Positions 22,846-34,264 of a stretch of DNA of 64,000 nucleotides are shown here, one piece after another. This stretch comes from Eumeta japonica. Its lineage: Eukaryota; Arthropoda; Insecta; Lepidoptera; Psychidae. The stretch is taken from NCBI GenBank assembly GCA_005406025.1, contig BGZK01001457.1, forward strand, positions 1-64,000, written 5' to 3'. The stretch's first letter is position 1, and each line of letters begins with the position of its first letter. The notes beneath the pieces were generated by a model. That model saw nothing but the letters and a program-made list of their open reading frames with translations, ran no database searches and was not told the DNA's origin. The position numbers were made by a program, and so were the translations under genes.

Positions 22846-23640
22846 CAATCACAAGTTCTAACTTTATACTTAATCTCATCAAGGTCAGTCAAAACGTTCT
22901 TAAGTTATAAAATAACATAAAGACAGGCAGACAGTAGCCCAACATTTACTCTCACTGTTTATTAATTTTCATCACGATCGATCAAACCGTTCTCAAGTTA
23001 TGAAATAATATACATATAGAAAGATAGACAGACATATAGTATCCTATTATTTGCACAATCATATGTTCTAATTGAATACCAATTTTCATCAAGATCGGTG
23101 AAATGGTTCTTACATTATAAAAGAACATAGAGGGAGACAGACAAAGAATAGCTTACAATTTACGCAATTAAATGTATTGACTCTACCCCAATTTCCATCG
23201 AGATAGAACAAGCCGTTCTTAATTTATAAAAGAACTGACTAACAGACCGCCACAGAGTAACCTATTATTTGCGCAATTACATGTTTTGACGTTTCACCAT
23301 TTTTCATAAAGATCGGTCAAGCTATTCTTAAGTTATAAGTAAAGATATATACAGACAAACAGATAAACGACCAGTAGGCTGTCATATGCGCAATCACATG
23401 TTCTGATTGTAAACCAATTTTCTTGCTATACATATTCTGATTGTATACAGATTTTCATCACGATAAGTCACACCGTTCTTAAATTATAAAAAGCCACACA
23501 GGCCGACAAACAGACAGACACAAAGTAGTCTATCACGTATGCAATCACATGTTTTTATTGTATACCAATTTTCATCACGATCGGTCAAGTCGTTCTTGTT
23601 AAAAGGAGACATAGAAACAGACAAACAGACATTAATTGTA
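22846..23640 (+). repeat. Seven-copy minisatellite, about 116-bp unit
   Basis: The word series TTTTCATCACGATCGGTCA, GTTCTTAAGTTATAAA and an ACAGACAGAC tract recurs. Its TCATC anchor falls near 22873, 22967, 23084, 23191, 23302, 23452 and 23571 (spacing about 95-150). A second anchor CAATCACATGTTCT recurs near 22846, 23055, 23165, 23274, 23391 and 23542. Units differ by many substitutions and one carries a partial internal duplication (23425-23460). The unit resembles a phrase common at the 3' part of lepidopteran interspersed repeats, so the array seems to have grown from part of a transposon. A 66-codon minus frame at its left edge is incidental. Confidence 0.92.
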
Positions 23641-23644
23641 AAAA

Positions 23645-25060
23645 TAATAAAATTGCTGTCAATTAGTTATAAAACGAATATCTTTTATGGAATTTTATAA
23701 AAAAATTGACATACAGACATACGCTACAAACTTATATAGCAGTATAGATAAAACTAGATTTTGCTGTATTAATTCCAGTGTAGTCATAGTATAAGTTATT
23801 TAGATTAAAGAACTTAACTAAGATAATTCCTTTTGGAGTGGGTGAATTCTTCAATAATTTACATTAAAATCCTTATAATCATTCCTTTTTTCACGGCCAC
23901 TTCAAATACACTACATATTACACACATACCATAACGAATTCGTCCAATTTCACACAGACTAATTCAAGTTTCCTTTTAATATACAACTTAAACAAATCTC
24001 GATGTTTCTTAAGATGTTTCTCACTAATATCAAGAACCAGTTACAACAATTTTTTGTCTAGTAAACTCGATGACAATTCTGTAATTATTATGAATATTGT
24101 AGTACCTGAATTGGGTGCGAACGTGGGGTCTCTTTTCATTCGGACTTGGGACTAAAGAAGGTTAGTCAGACGAGAAACAAAACAGTCGGTGTGGAGATAA
24201 GGAGTTGATCAGGGCTCCTGCCCACGTACAGTAGCCCCGGTAACAAAAAGTCGGATTTGAAACTTTTAATGTGTGGTATTGAGTAAACACAAAATTCGTA
24301 AATAGGGAAATTCGAAAACTGATCAAATAGATGTGGTTTACCTCCTACCGGTTTTTCATTCAAGATCTCGGATATCCTGAACCGGACGAAGGGTTACCAT
24401 CCGTGCTGCAGTATCAACGATTTGATGGCGCTTCAAATAATGTTCTTTTAAACAAATCGTGTGAACATTAAAATATTTATTTCACAACAACTGCAATTTT
24501 TTGCCCGGATGTGTCGGTAGACTATATTCACATTATTTAGCGTCCAAATTATCTCAACAGTCAATTTATACCCGCCAATTGTAGTAGTTCAGTGCCAATT
24601 TTAAAATTACTATTAATACAAAAATGTGGCAATAGACTAAAGGTCCACCTTTAGTCTGATCTGTTAAATGAAATGGGAATAAATTGATAATTAGACAATT
24701 TGGTAAGATACCTTACAAAATCTATTATTAAGAAAAAACTCTCATTTTTTTTATATTGTTCCTGAATTCCAGAACCCCTCGTGATAAAATTTTAACTTTT
24801 TTAATTTTCAATGCTACTGTAACTTACTATAGTAATGTTAGGTTGTATAAATAAAAATAAATTTTAATGTTTTTATTGGTTCAACATTTCTGTAATACGT
24901 TTTAAAGCTTAAGAATGGCGAGCCTTGAGCTTATGTTCTAGAGTAAGGCTTATAAAAATTTGAAAATTAATCACTATAATGTGCAAATTGAAGTAAATTG
25001 AAGCAAATTGTGCAAATTCGGAATTGCATTACGTTACGTAGTTTTATTTTGATAGTAAAA
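23645..25060. other. No gene seen
   Basis: AT-rich, with a GC-balanced stretch at about 24110-24410 that contains a 65-codon minus frame without recognisable product. Confidence 0.45.
24634..24657. repeat. Perfect 11-bp hairpin
   Basis: AGACTAAAGGT and ACCTTTAGTCT are separated by only two bases. One of several perfect short hairpins in the window. Confidence 0.8.
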
Positions 25061-25069
25061 TAAAAAATG

Positions 25070-25385
25070 CACTTAGAACGTGGAAAAATGCCACTATTGA
25101 GCTGCATTTCATTTATATTATTGCGAATTGCCGAAGGTTTGCGATGCCGCAGCATGTCTGGCCAATCAGTTCAACATAGGGCAAATCATTCGGACGAATC
25201 GTTCGAACGAACAGGGTTCGGTCGAACGTCGGTAAACTGCCGCACATCAAAGGGTTTTATAGCGACAAAGTTCGTGCTAGTGGTCACACTTCACGCCGTT
25301 AGTTCAATTGCAAACGTCGAGCGTGTCAAGCGCTTTCATTAATTTTGTACTGCGGCCACACAGACCGCAGTTGGCCGCGCACGCT
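25070..25385. promoter_or_regulatory. Candidate enhancer with TCF- and Runt-type sites
   Basis: A GC-enriched block. Motifs seen: ACATCAAAGGG (25244-25254), a close match to the TCF/Pangolin site; ACCGCAG (25366-25372), a Runt-type core with a mirrored TGCGG at 25351; clustered TCGAACG/CGTTCGAACG words at 25200-25225; and GTTTTATAGCG, an Abd-B-like word. A stem ACTGCG/CGCAGT frames 25350-25374. Plus-strand frame 25067-25342 (91 codons) shows no domain. Assignment rests on motif reading only. Confidence 0.33.
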
Positions 25386-25389
25386 TCAA

Positions 25390-26690
25390 CCTGACACAAA
25401 TCTACATGTAATGCCAAAATATTTTGGTAACTTTCCCCAATATTTAAACATAAATAAATATTAATGTATATGTATAATAATAATAAATAAATATTTATAT
25501 TACAAAGACAGTGCGTTTTAGACATTCCTGAGTATGAAACCGCAATCCGAAAGCCACTAACTATAATTATCTATATTTTTTACTTTTTTTTTTCCGTACT
25601 ATTTTATACCAATACACCAGCCAAGATAATTTGGCAAATACTACAAAATAATGAATAATATTTGAATGTAATACGTATTTCGTTTAGAACGTAAAAAAAA
25701 AATCGCCACGAAAGCGGTTGTGATAAGGCTGTTTGGCGGACTTCGATGAAAACATATGCCCGAGTGTCGTGTTGACACGCGACCGGCACACTTCCGCCGC
25801 TGCACTATCCTACTGCGTGACGCGGTGTCTTCGTTTTTTCCGTCTGTTTCATATAAACAGAGCCAATTTCAGGGTTACAAACTCTTAAGAAGTATTATTA
25901 TACCATTCCTCTATTGTGACATTTTGTAACCTTGATATGTGAAATTTCAAAATGTCAAAAATATTCTACTAGCTCTCCGCCCGCGACTTGTGGATACACT
26001 GCGGATACAGAATGAGTTCCTTCCTCTTTTTCACTGAATGATATTGCTGTTAATTTCAATTCATTTCCCGCTTTCCATTCTGAACCCGATATTGTTCCTG
26101 ATTTCGGTTCCGATACCGCTCACGGTTTCAATTTGTACGAAACCAGAACAAATGCTGGAAATAAAACCTGTAATCTGCTACGAGTAAAACTTTGCCTACC
26201 GTTGAAAACCGCATTAAAATCCATTTAGTAAAATCAGATATGTGCGCAAACAGAGACAGATGGACAAAAAATTGTTTTTTTTTTTTCTGTTATATTACAT
26301 TCCTTTTATCGTCTTTTCCGCGTCTTTTACACATGCATTCAATAGACACACCCGATTCTACTATTTTATCATATGTATATCGCTCTCCCTCGCTCACTTC
26401 GCTGGTGTTATGGCTAACACAAAAATTAATATGAAAAACAAAATGTGGTGTGCGAAATTCAAACCATAAATAGCATAAATCCATCTAAAAAGATTACACG
26501 TCGAAAGGTCAAGCTCTTACAGCGATATTTTTAGTAGTTTTTAACTGAATCCCGGACAAAAAAAAATAATTTTCAATATCATAAAATACCCACTGAAATA
26601 TTTTTTGTCTATCAAAACTGAGAATAGAATGTATAGGAGATATAGATACTCGTATATGCTTAGTAATCATTGTAATAAGAGCTCAAATAA
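25390..26690. other. No gene; repeat fragments
   Basis: Contains a GC-rich spot near 25780-25830. At 25975-26140 a phrase (CTCTCCGCCCGCGACTTG, then ATTCTGAACCCGATATTG...CGGTTCCGATACCG) resembles the start and hexamer interior of the dispersed repeat at 48395-49080. No protein-coding frame is supported. Confidence 0.4.
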
Positions 26691-26697
26691 TTTTCGT

Positions 26698-27290
26698 TCC
26701 ATTTACAAGGCTCCGTAGGATTGTGGTCAAACGTCTGTCTGTCTGTCACAGCTTGTTTTTTTTCGAATTTACTGAATATGAAAAGTTGCAATCTATGCAT
26801 ATTCACAGGCAGGTTACTCACCCACGAACACATAACGTAACTACATCAACTCTAGGGTTCACAATACACTACATGAATTTGGGTGGTTAAGTTTGAAAGG
26901 ACCAATTAAAAAAAAACTCATCATGTGACAAGTTAAGTGAACGGGCTTACTTACTAAGATAAATGCAGATACATCATCTATATCTTAAAATAATAATATG
27001 TTCTTTTTCGACTTAAAAGGAAAGGATACTAAAGAAAATATACAAAACTTTAATACGGCTTAAGATCTTTAAAAAATATGTAATATAGGGCCAATTAAAA
27101 TTTACACAAAAAACCCAAACGAAAATTTTAAGTACCTAATTCGCTTGAGAAAATCAAAATAGCTGTGAAGAATAAATGTATGTAAGGTGCGTTGCTCAAT
27201 TGCGCCGTGTATTAATGTGATCATTTATGGAACGGAACACTCTCCACGCGAATCCAACTCGCACTTGACCGGTTTCTTTTTCTGAGGCGG
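26698..27290 (+). repeat. Dispersed repeat family R1, copy 1
   Basis: Starts with AAGGCTCCGTAGGATTG and a GTCTGTCTGTCTGTC run (26733-26747), followed by GAAAAGTTGCAATC. It ends with GGAACACTCTCCACGCG, AATCCAACTCGCACTTGACC and GGTTTCTTT (27231-27282). Start and end phrases match those of copies at 47370-47925, 58965-59740 and 60676-61255, all on the plus strand. I recall the GTTCCGTA...CTGTC...GGAACCCT...CTTGGCC architecture as a very common lepidopteran interspersed repeat. Confidence 0.7.
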
Positions 27291-27294
27291 GTGA

Positions 27295-28325
27295 ATCTCT
27301 ACTCCTCTCGGGTACATACCCATTCACAAACTAGGAAGCAGATAAAATTAAGACCCCCTTTTCAAACTAAACTCGCACAGTGTAAGTAAACTAAAGCTGA
27401 GAACTTTTCAGCGTGCGCTAAGAAGTGCGGAACGCAAAGAAGCCTCACTTAGTTCGAGTAACTCGATGTCTAGACTACTCAAGCAGCGTATTGCGTATAC
27501 AATGCACAACGATGTGGGCACCCAAGAGAAAACTTTGTAGCCCAAAAGTTATGTTGGTCATATTCCTGATACTAAAATAATATGTAATGCTGAAATATCA
27601 GAAAATTCTGTTTCGTTTGAACGATTCTTGAAGAACTTTAGAAACTCGTGATGTTCGAAAGTGAACGTATACAAAAATTCTTTATAATTATAAAACATTA
27701 TATATCGCTGTCAAAAATCGACCGGTTTAAAAAAATGATAAGAGTAGTCTGGATATCGATTTTTCAAGTTCTGTAGCCCGGTTTATAATAAAAATTTTAA
27801 CGGTTACTCGTTTACGAAACTAAATATTTATGTAAAAATTTTAACATATTATTATCAGTTCCATTTTTATAGTAACAAATAAATCTCAAGTTTTACATAG
27901 TTTAAGAATAAGCTGCAAAGAGTTTATTAATGGAGGCACACGACTTGTAACGAAACTATTACGGTCCTATTTGCGTTTAGTATAATTTATGCCAGATTCT
28001 GCAAAATGCATAATATGACGTTAGACCTATTCTAGTGCTGCATAAATTCCCATATAAATGCGGAACAAGGTAAACGAGATAATATTTACCTAAAATAGCG
28101 ACCATTTTTGTCTGTAATTCAATGTAAATGTATGAAACGGAAGACTGATTTCTTGTGTGTTGTGTTCATCCAACACGAATTACATAACGAAGATTTGTTG
28201 AGGTGGTAATAGAGAATCATACAGTTCTATAAGAAAAAGCGGTATTAATTCTGAAACTTAGAACTCTAGAACTTGTCTGGTAAACGGATACGACAATTAT
28301 TACTATAGTTGGTTGTCATTGCATT
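27295..28325. other. No gene seen
   Basis: AT-rich, with a moderately GC-rich portion at 27300-27540. No frame or motif cluster I can support. Confidence 0.45.
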
Positions 28326-28329
28326 AGGT

Positions 28330-28655
28330 TTTTAGAGGCGGACCCTCCCACAATCTTTTCATTTCAGGTCGCGGGGTTAGGACATTAAAGTTGTATTAAT
28401 AAACGTCACTCAAACGATGCACCATCTCAAGAAGTAATGTGGGAACGAGACATCTATTATTCTCCATAGAAAAACACTATGACTGTCTTGCTAATTCCAA
28501 TCTCGAGATGGCAAGCCGCACTTAAGTGTTCTTTATCAATACGACCCTAAGCCCTCGAGTCGAATTTAAGATAAAATCCTATTGTCCAATTCGCGCGCGG
28601 TCAATATCGAACCCGATACCTTCTGGTCCGAAGCCTATGCCCTTACACGCTGTTT
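28330..28655 (-). mobile_element. Probable tRNA-derived SINE
   Basis: On the minus strand, from about 28655 downwards, GTGTAAGGGCATAGGC, TTCGGACCAGAAGGTATC and GGGTTCGATATTGACC follow in order. This resembles the D-loop, anticodon-arm and T-arm (box B, GGGTTCGA) parts of a tRNA with the first bases missing. About 270 bases of unrelated sequence follow, ending in a GTGGGAGGGTCCGCC word near 28340 before AT-rich DNA. This head-plus-body layout is that of a tRNA-derived SINE. It is not a functional tRNA: the acceptor stem is absent and the T-stem does not pair well. Confidence 0.45.
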
Positions 28656-28659
28656 AAGC

Positions 28660-30365
28660 TTTTCATGACATGTCTATCATATATAATTAAACCAGCAATT
28701 CTTATATTTATATGAAAATCACGACGATTTCGCGGAGGCCCTAACGACTGTGATGAAAATCTTTATTCTAATGAAGGTTTGGCTTTCAAGTTTGTCTGTA
28801 TAGATCCTGGTTTTTAAAAAATTTCTAAACGTTACTTTACAGCAACCGTCTCATACGATTTTCAGATAATCACATTGTTGCTGTGCCTTTGGTTCTCGGC
28901 AACAAAGGGCACTACGTGATATAGACTACACATGGCGCTACAATATATAGGTAAATTTCCCAATTTAATATTGATGAAAATGAGCATACGTAATATTTAC
29001 CCAGCGAATTTATTAAAATTTCCATGACAAACTCGAAAGACGAAAAGCCAGTTGGGTTGCCTAAGTACTAACAATAATATAAAAATGATTATTATCATGT
29101 TTGAATAATAAACAAAAACATATTAATAAACATGTAAATGTATATTCAATAACATTGTTATTGAAGGTAAACTTTGTGATTTGATGAGAACAAAATAAAA
29201 TAAATTAAAATTAATAATGATCAAACATATTTCAATAGAAAAGTACAATAGTTATCAAGGTGTTTTATTTTGAGCTGCGTGCATTAGCACTGTTTTATAC
29301 AAAACTCACTAATTTATACTACTAAAAATGTATTTAAATAAAATTATTAAAGTATATTATAGTAATAAAATAGGACTGGAAGACTACGTGGGGGCTCGAT
29401 ATTAATACTAGTGAATAATAATTGTTCGATACATTAAGAAAATTAATTGTGAAAGAATGTTTTTCTTTACGGATCTAAAAGTATAAAAATCTACTCTATT
29501 AATAGAGAGTAGAATTGAAAGGAGAATTCGGCTATAAATTACTTAACACTGTTTTATGATTACAAACAAGCAAAAAAGGCAGATGTTTGAGAGTTTCAAA
29601 TATAGAAGTAATATTCTAAAGTAAAGTAATAAATTTATAACAGAGCTGATGAAGTAAAGAACGCGACATCTAATTATGCGTAAAGCGTGTGCTGAAAACG
29701 AAGAAGTAGTTTTTCGTATTGGCTGTCGAATAAGGATGTGGAAAACCCTTGGTAGGGCAGCGAACAAGCGTAATGAGATCGCAGGAAATAGGCCCTATTC
29801 CCTGATCGTGGGAGTCCACGTTAGTGTACTGCACCGCCGATGACGCGATGCTGCAGTATTCACGGAACGGTCGAAGAACTGGACAGGACAGTGGTATTGA
29901 AGGACGTTGACAACAAATACAAATACAGGTAGCGAATACTTTCATCCCTGAGCCAATCAAAATTCTGTCTATGTAAATTTAATAGAGACCGTTGATGTAC
30001 GTGAGCCTGCTCGTACCGAGATTAGATATACATTTTACTTAATAAAATGTTCACATTCAGAAATTATTTTAGGAACAGACTGTATAAAACTAAATACTGT
30101 AGGCGGATGATGGGTTTATTAGAATATTGTGAAAAATATTTGTTTGGAACGTGAAGAAAAATAGACGCTCGCCTGCGACATGCATTAACGTGCAGCATGC
30201 AACCCACCGCTTATCCTCGAATCTGTTCCTCCACTAGAGGTGCTCTCCCAACCGCCTCATACGAGTGCACGACTGCATATCTTATGAGTTGGTTGGGAGC
30301 GCGTCTGTTGGCTGTTTTAACACCCCTGACGCCCCGGTAATTGTGACTGTCAGCATTTTCCTGAG
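28660..30365. other. No gene seen
   Basis: AT-rich. A GC-balanced region at 29660-29960 holds a 96-codon minus frame whose product I do not recognise. A second GC-rich spot lies at 30165-30350. Confidence 0.4.
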
Positions 30366-30371
30366 AATGTA

Positions 30372-31774
30372 CACTGAGAGAAAAAAATAATGAAGCACAT
30401 TAATAAATAAATAACATAAACTAAAACTCGAGTAATTCTCACGAAAACAAAAGTTTTGTAAAAACAACATGTCCGGTTTGGTAAATACTTTTACTAATTT
30501 TTAGTAGCTAATTTTGTAATCGCCAAAACGATGACGTCACGAATCTTTCTTGTTATTGCAAAATCTTTTGTAACTCCACGTATATAATTAATAAAATTGA
30601 ATATTTAATTTTGTAATTTCGCCTTGCAGTTATAACACTAAACAATATGTTTTGTAATTATTAGTACATAGTTAGCAGGACTGAGTACCTACTGCGTTTT
30701 TTAATTTCTAGTATGCATTTGTAATGATTAATATTATGTTTTGTAATTTCTGGTGTGGTGTTGCCAATATTAAATATAACATTTTCATCTACATCTACAT
30801 GATCATTACAATGTCATCTACTTAATTATTAGTATTCGATATTACATTTTACAATTTTTCATATGTATGTGTAATATCTACTTGATGCCAAGCTTTATAT
30901 TTCATGTTAGGTAATGATGAGTATTAAAAATTATATCGTAAATAGGAACTGTAAGAAAATGGAATTATTGTAATAACACCACTCTTGTTGCAACTATAAA
31001 TAAAACTAACAAAAACAAACCATTACACTAAATATTTAAAAACTTAATGACTAAAAGTAAGAATACTACAGAAATACAAAATATGGTATTAAATACAATA
31101 TATACACACAAGAAGTTAGAAAACATAGCTTCTAATATAAAAATTACTTAACTGGAAATATAAAGCTAGGGATTATGTATTAGGTACAACATATATAAAT
31201 TGCAAAGTGTAATTTTGAATACTATTGTTAATGTAATAGGCATTACAAATTGTAATACATTTTTTTTTAATGTTAATCACATTTTATCAGAATAATGGAA
31301 CTAAAATAAATACTTAACAAAATAAACTACTAAGGTTTAACTGATTTATTTACTTTCACTTTAATCAACAGAAAATGCTATTACGACACCAAGCGGTATG
31401 ATTTACAAAATTTTAATCTGCTCTGTATTTTAATCAATAAACATTAATCTTAGGATACCTGTTGAAAGAACAATACAGTACCTAAAAAGAATAAGTATTG
31501 TATTTACAAGTACTCACGTACTTGTAAATACGATAACAGGAGTATTAGTATTACGAGAAAAGTGTGCGCGAAGGGCGCGGACGGGGCGATTTCTTCTGCG
31601 ATCGGACCTAGGAATTTAAGGCACAACATGCACCAAACCAGTTTTAAAAACGTACATTTAGCCACTGACTGGTGTATAATTAAAGGTTGATATTCCCAAA
31701 TACGCATGAAATTACCAATAATGGCAATTACAAAATCGTATTTTAGTTATTGCAAAGAGAAAATTCTCTCAGTG
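30372..31774. mobile_element. TIR element flanked by TA, about 1.4 kb
   Basis: CACTGAGAGAA (30372-30382) is mirrored exactly by TTCTCTCAGTG (31764-31774), and TA lies at both outer junctions (30370-30371 and 31775-31776). Near the two ends a longer subterminal word is also inverted: TTTTGTAATCGCCA (30513-30526) against TGGCAATTACAAAA (31722-31735). The left half is strewn with TTTTGTAAT words (around 30513, 30559, 30615, 30650, 30740), a subterminal repeat pattern like that of transposase-binding sites. No long frame is present, so this is a non-autonomous element. Superfamily not assigned. Confidence 0.6.
31496..31535. repeat. Near-perfect 18-bp hairpin
   Basis: GTATTTACAAGTAC (31500-31513) and its exact complement (31518-31531) are separated by four bases. 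The pairing extends to 18 bases with one mismatch. It lies inside the TIR element at 30372-31774. Confidence 0.85.
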
Positions 31775-31868
31775 TACCTAGTTAGCATGAAACGCACTTA
31801 GAAATAACAATATAACTATTTAACGGGCTAAGATAATTAACATTTAACATTTGTTAAGGCGTTCGATA

Positions 31869-32035
31869 TGTCGATCCACTCGAATCAATATTTAGTTCGT
31901 TGGATGAGGATTTGTAGTGGAAGAACAAATTTGTGGGTCAGCGGTGGGATGCATGCTACAGGTTAACGCATGTTGCAGGCAACTCTGATTATGGGTTTCC
32001 GCGAGTTAACACCTCACACAATAGAATTAATAAAA
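31869..32035 (+). repeat. Dispersed repeat, copy B (pairs with 14339-14510)
   Basis: Carries the same ordered words as 14339-14510 (CACTCGAATC, TGGAAGAACAAA, ATGCATGCTACAGG, TCTGATTATG, CCTCACACAATAGAAT), on the same strand. Family not recognised. Confidence 0.6.
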
Positions 32036-32039
32036 ATAG

Positions 32040-33160
32040 TTAAAAACGGGACTTGTAGGACAAACTTTCATGGAAACTGTTGTATTAAAAAAATATTGTG
32101 AATGAAGCGAATGTGAAAAGCGAACGTTTCTCAGTTATAAGAGAAAACCGCATAAAACGGAGTAACACTGAAAATAAAATGACTTTCAAAGTCCTTAAGA
32201 GTGGTACAGTTAGTGACGCTGAAGTTTCTGCAATATCAATGCAATGCACTAATCGATCACATGTCTACAATATTCCACCAAATATATGGTTATAAAGTTA
32301 TACGCATGCAGTCGTGGCATGTACAGGAAAGCACTTACCGCAGTTATAATTTAGTAGCCAGATATCGAGAAGTACAATATGAAGTATGCTACTACTAAAG
32401 TTTTTGGGCTGGACAGTCCACAGTAGGCACCTCTGAACAAATAGTTTCTAGGATTTGGCATGCAGATCTCCTGCAGGTAATTTAATTCAGGTTATTGTGA
32501 AAAAGAATTCACGGAAAAAAGGATAACAATTATTGTTATTGAATTACGACTATCTTTTTGAAAACGTATAATTCAACAAAAAATCATTTAAACTATAATC
32601 GGCAATGAATTAAATTTTTTTTATTCGTTTTAGTACAAGCCTTTAATGAAATCTATTTAAAAAAAAAAAATGGTTTTATTAAGTATTTTGCTTTTTCTTA
32701 GTATCCCCCAATTTATGTAGTTCTGATATAAAATCGCTATTGCAAATTATATTTCCTATCAATTTCTTTCTATCTAACTCTTCAATAAGGAAACCATCTA
32801 AAGATCTGACTCTGCTTAAAGCAAAATGCATTTGTTCAGCGATGAAAAGCTTAATTACTAAAAAAGATTGCACAATCAACAGAGCTGCCCTGCATTTTAT
32901 GCACTGTGGATTCTCAGCGTAATTACACGAGCACTATTCTCTATCCAGTTGTGCCATAAATTAACCAGCCGTAATCAAAAACTATATAGATTTTGGTTTC
33001 TAGTTTTGGAATTCGTCATTACGAAAATCTATGCCGTTAACTTTATTATTGTTTAACCCACCATTTGAAATTCCTTTCGTCTTTTTAAACCTTTTCGTTT
33101 AATATAATCGTATCACAAGGGTGATAAATAAATATCATCCACCATTTTGAGGCATCTGTT
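32040..33160. other. No gene seen
   Basis: Short frames at 32098-32295 and 32679-33056 have no recognisable product. Sequence is AT-rich with A runs. Confidence 0.45.
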
Positions 33161-33164
33161 AAAT

Positions 33165-34262
33165 TTATTCATTTATTTCTATATTTGCATTTACAAACAG
33201 TGATACACGAACATTGCTAATATAAAAAGTACTATACATAGATATATATGTGGCTATCACCAATATCGTGAACCATGAAGAATTATTATACATATTTAAG
33301 ATTATACGTGCTAAAAAGAAAATACGTACAGAATAAAATGGAACATAGTACAAACAAGTTCATACATCAAATAAGGGGCTTAAGGTATTAAAAATATTTT
33401 TTCTGAGGAATCCAACATTCGACGCGATGATGTCGATGGCGTTAAAACGTTTGTTATAAGTGTCTACGAGATGGCGCATCGGAGACCGTGTGTCGGCTAT
33501 AGTACTGCAGCGATTAATAGCGAACACCTGGTGCGGCCGAGCTCCTCTTTGTAGGCCTAAGTAAGGAACACGATAGCATAACAAGTCAATTAAATCCGCG
33601 CAGTCAAATTTTTTGTGACATAAAACATACATCTTAGCGACGAACTAGAGACGTTTGGAATTTAAGTTCATTAAATTATATAACTCCAGTAGACATCCGT
33701 ATAAAAGACTAATAGAGCAACAACTAAAGTGCATTGTTCTCAATAATCTTATGTCTACCGTTTCTATGACGTCTTTATATTTATCATAGTATGGATTCCA
33801 TGTTGGAGTAGCATACTCTAATTGATATCAAAAGCCTTGTACAATTGTAAGTATGTTGATGTTCTTGTGAAATTAGTGCAAGATCTCATTACAAAAGCGA
33901 ACACACTGAATGCCCTACTTACAATATGTTCAACGTCTCCACGTTGGTCTTGATCTTCATCAAAGTGAAGTTTACAATCAAAAAGGACTCCCAAACCTCT
34001 GATAAACCTAACTTCATCTAGTTTGGTTTCACATAATGCATATGAGTATTTAGGATATGTTTCTTTTCAGAAAAAGTTATGAATTGGCATTTGTTTATTG
34101 CTAATTGAAGTCTGTTGCGCGTACAATAATCAGAAATTCTATTTAAAACTTGCTGAAAGAGGACACAATTCGTCCTTACTTTTGATAGTGTGATAAATTT
34201 TCATATCGTCTGCGTATAGAGGGACAATATCATAGTCTATAAAAGGAATAGAATAGTCACAT
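33165..34262 (-). mobile_element. CR1/Jockey-like non-LTR retrotransposon, 3' ORF2 relic
   Basis: On the minus strand, from about 34262, the reading SIPFIDYDIVPLYADDMKIY contains the reverse-transcriptase catalytic box YADD (codons at 34216-34205). A frameshift follows, then RISDYCTRNRLQLAINKCQF, another shift, then FIRGLGVLFDCKLHFDED and HIVSRAFSVFAFVMRSC. Next comes LEYATPTWNPYYDKY, and finally a 90-residue intact frame (33632-33360) ending FNTLSPLFDV. The order YADD, N-L--N-KC, LGVL-D-KL, LEYA---W-P is the RT-thumb and C-terminal part of CR1/Jockey-type ORF2 proteins. The region 33165-33359 looks like a 3' UTR ending in an AAATGAATAAAT-type tail. At least three frameshifts or stops make it inactive, and it is 5'-truncated as usual for LINEs. 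Confidence 0.9.
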
Positions 34263-34264
34263 TA

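Noticed and set aside
22846..23640. Regularly spaced repeats considered as a CRISPR array
   Set aside because: Units are diverged, about 116 bp, without distinct spacers, and the window is eukaryotic.
28598..28655. Functional tRNA gene
   Set aside because: No acceptor stem and poor T-stem pairing; only a SINE-type head remains.
29670..29960. 96-codon minus frame in GC-balanced DNA
   Set aside because: It looks better than most by eye, but I could match no family and saw no splice or repeat evidence to support it.
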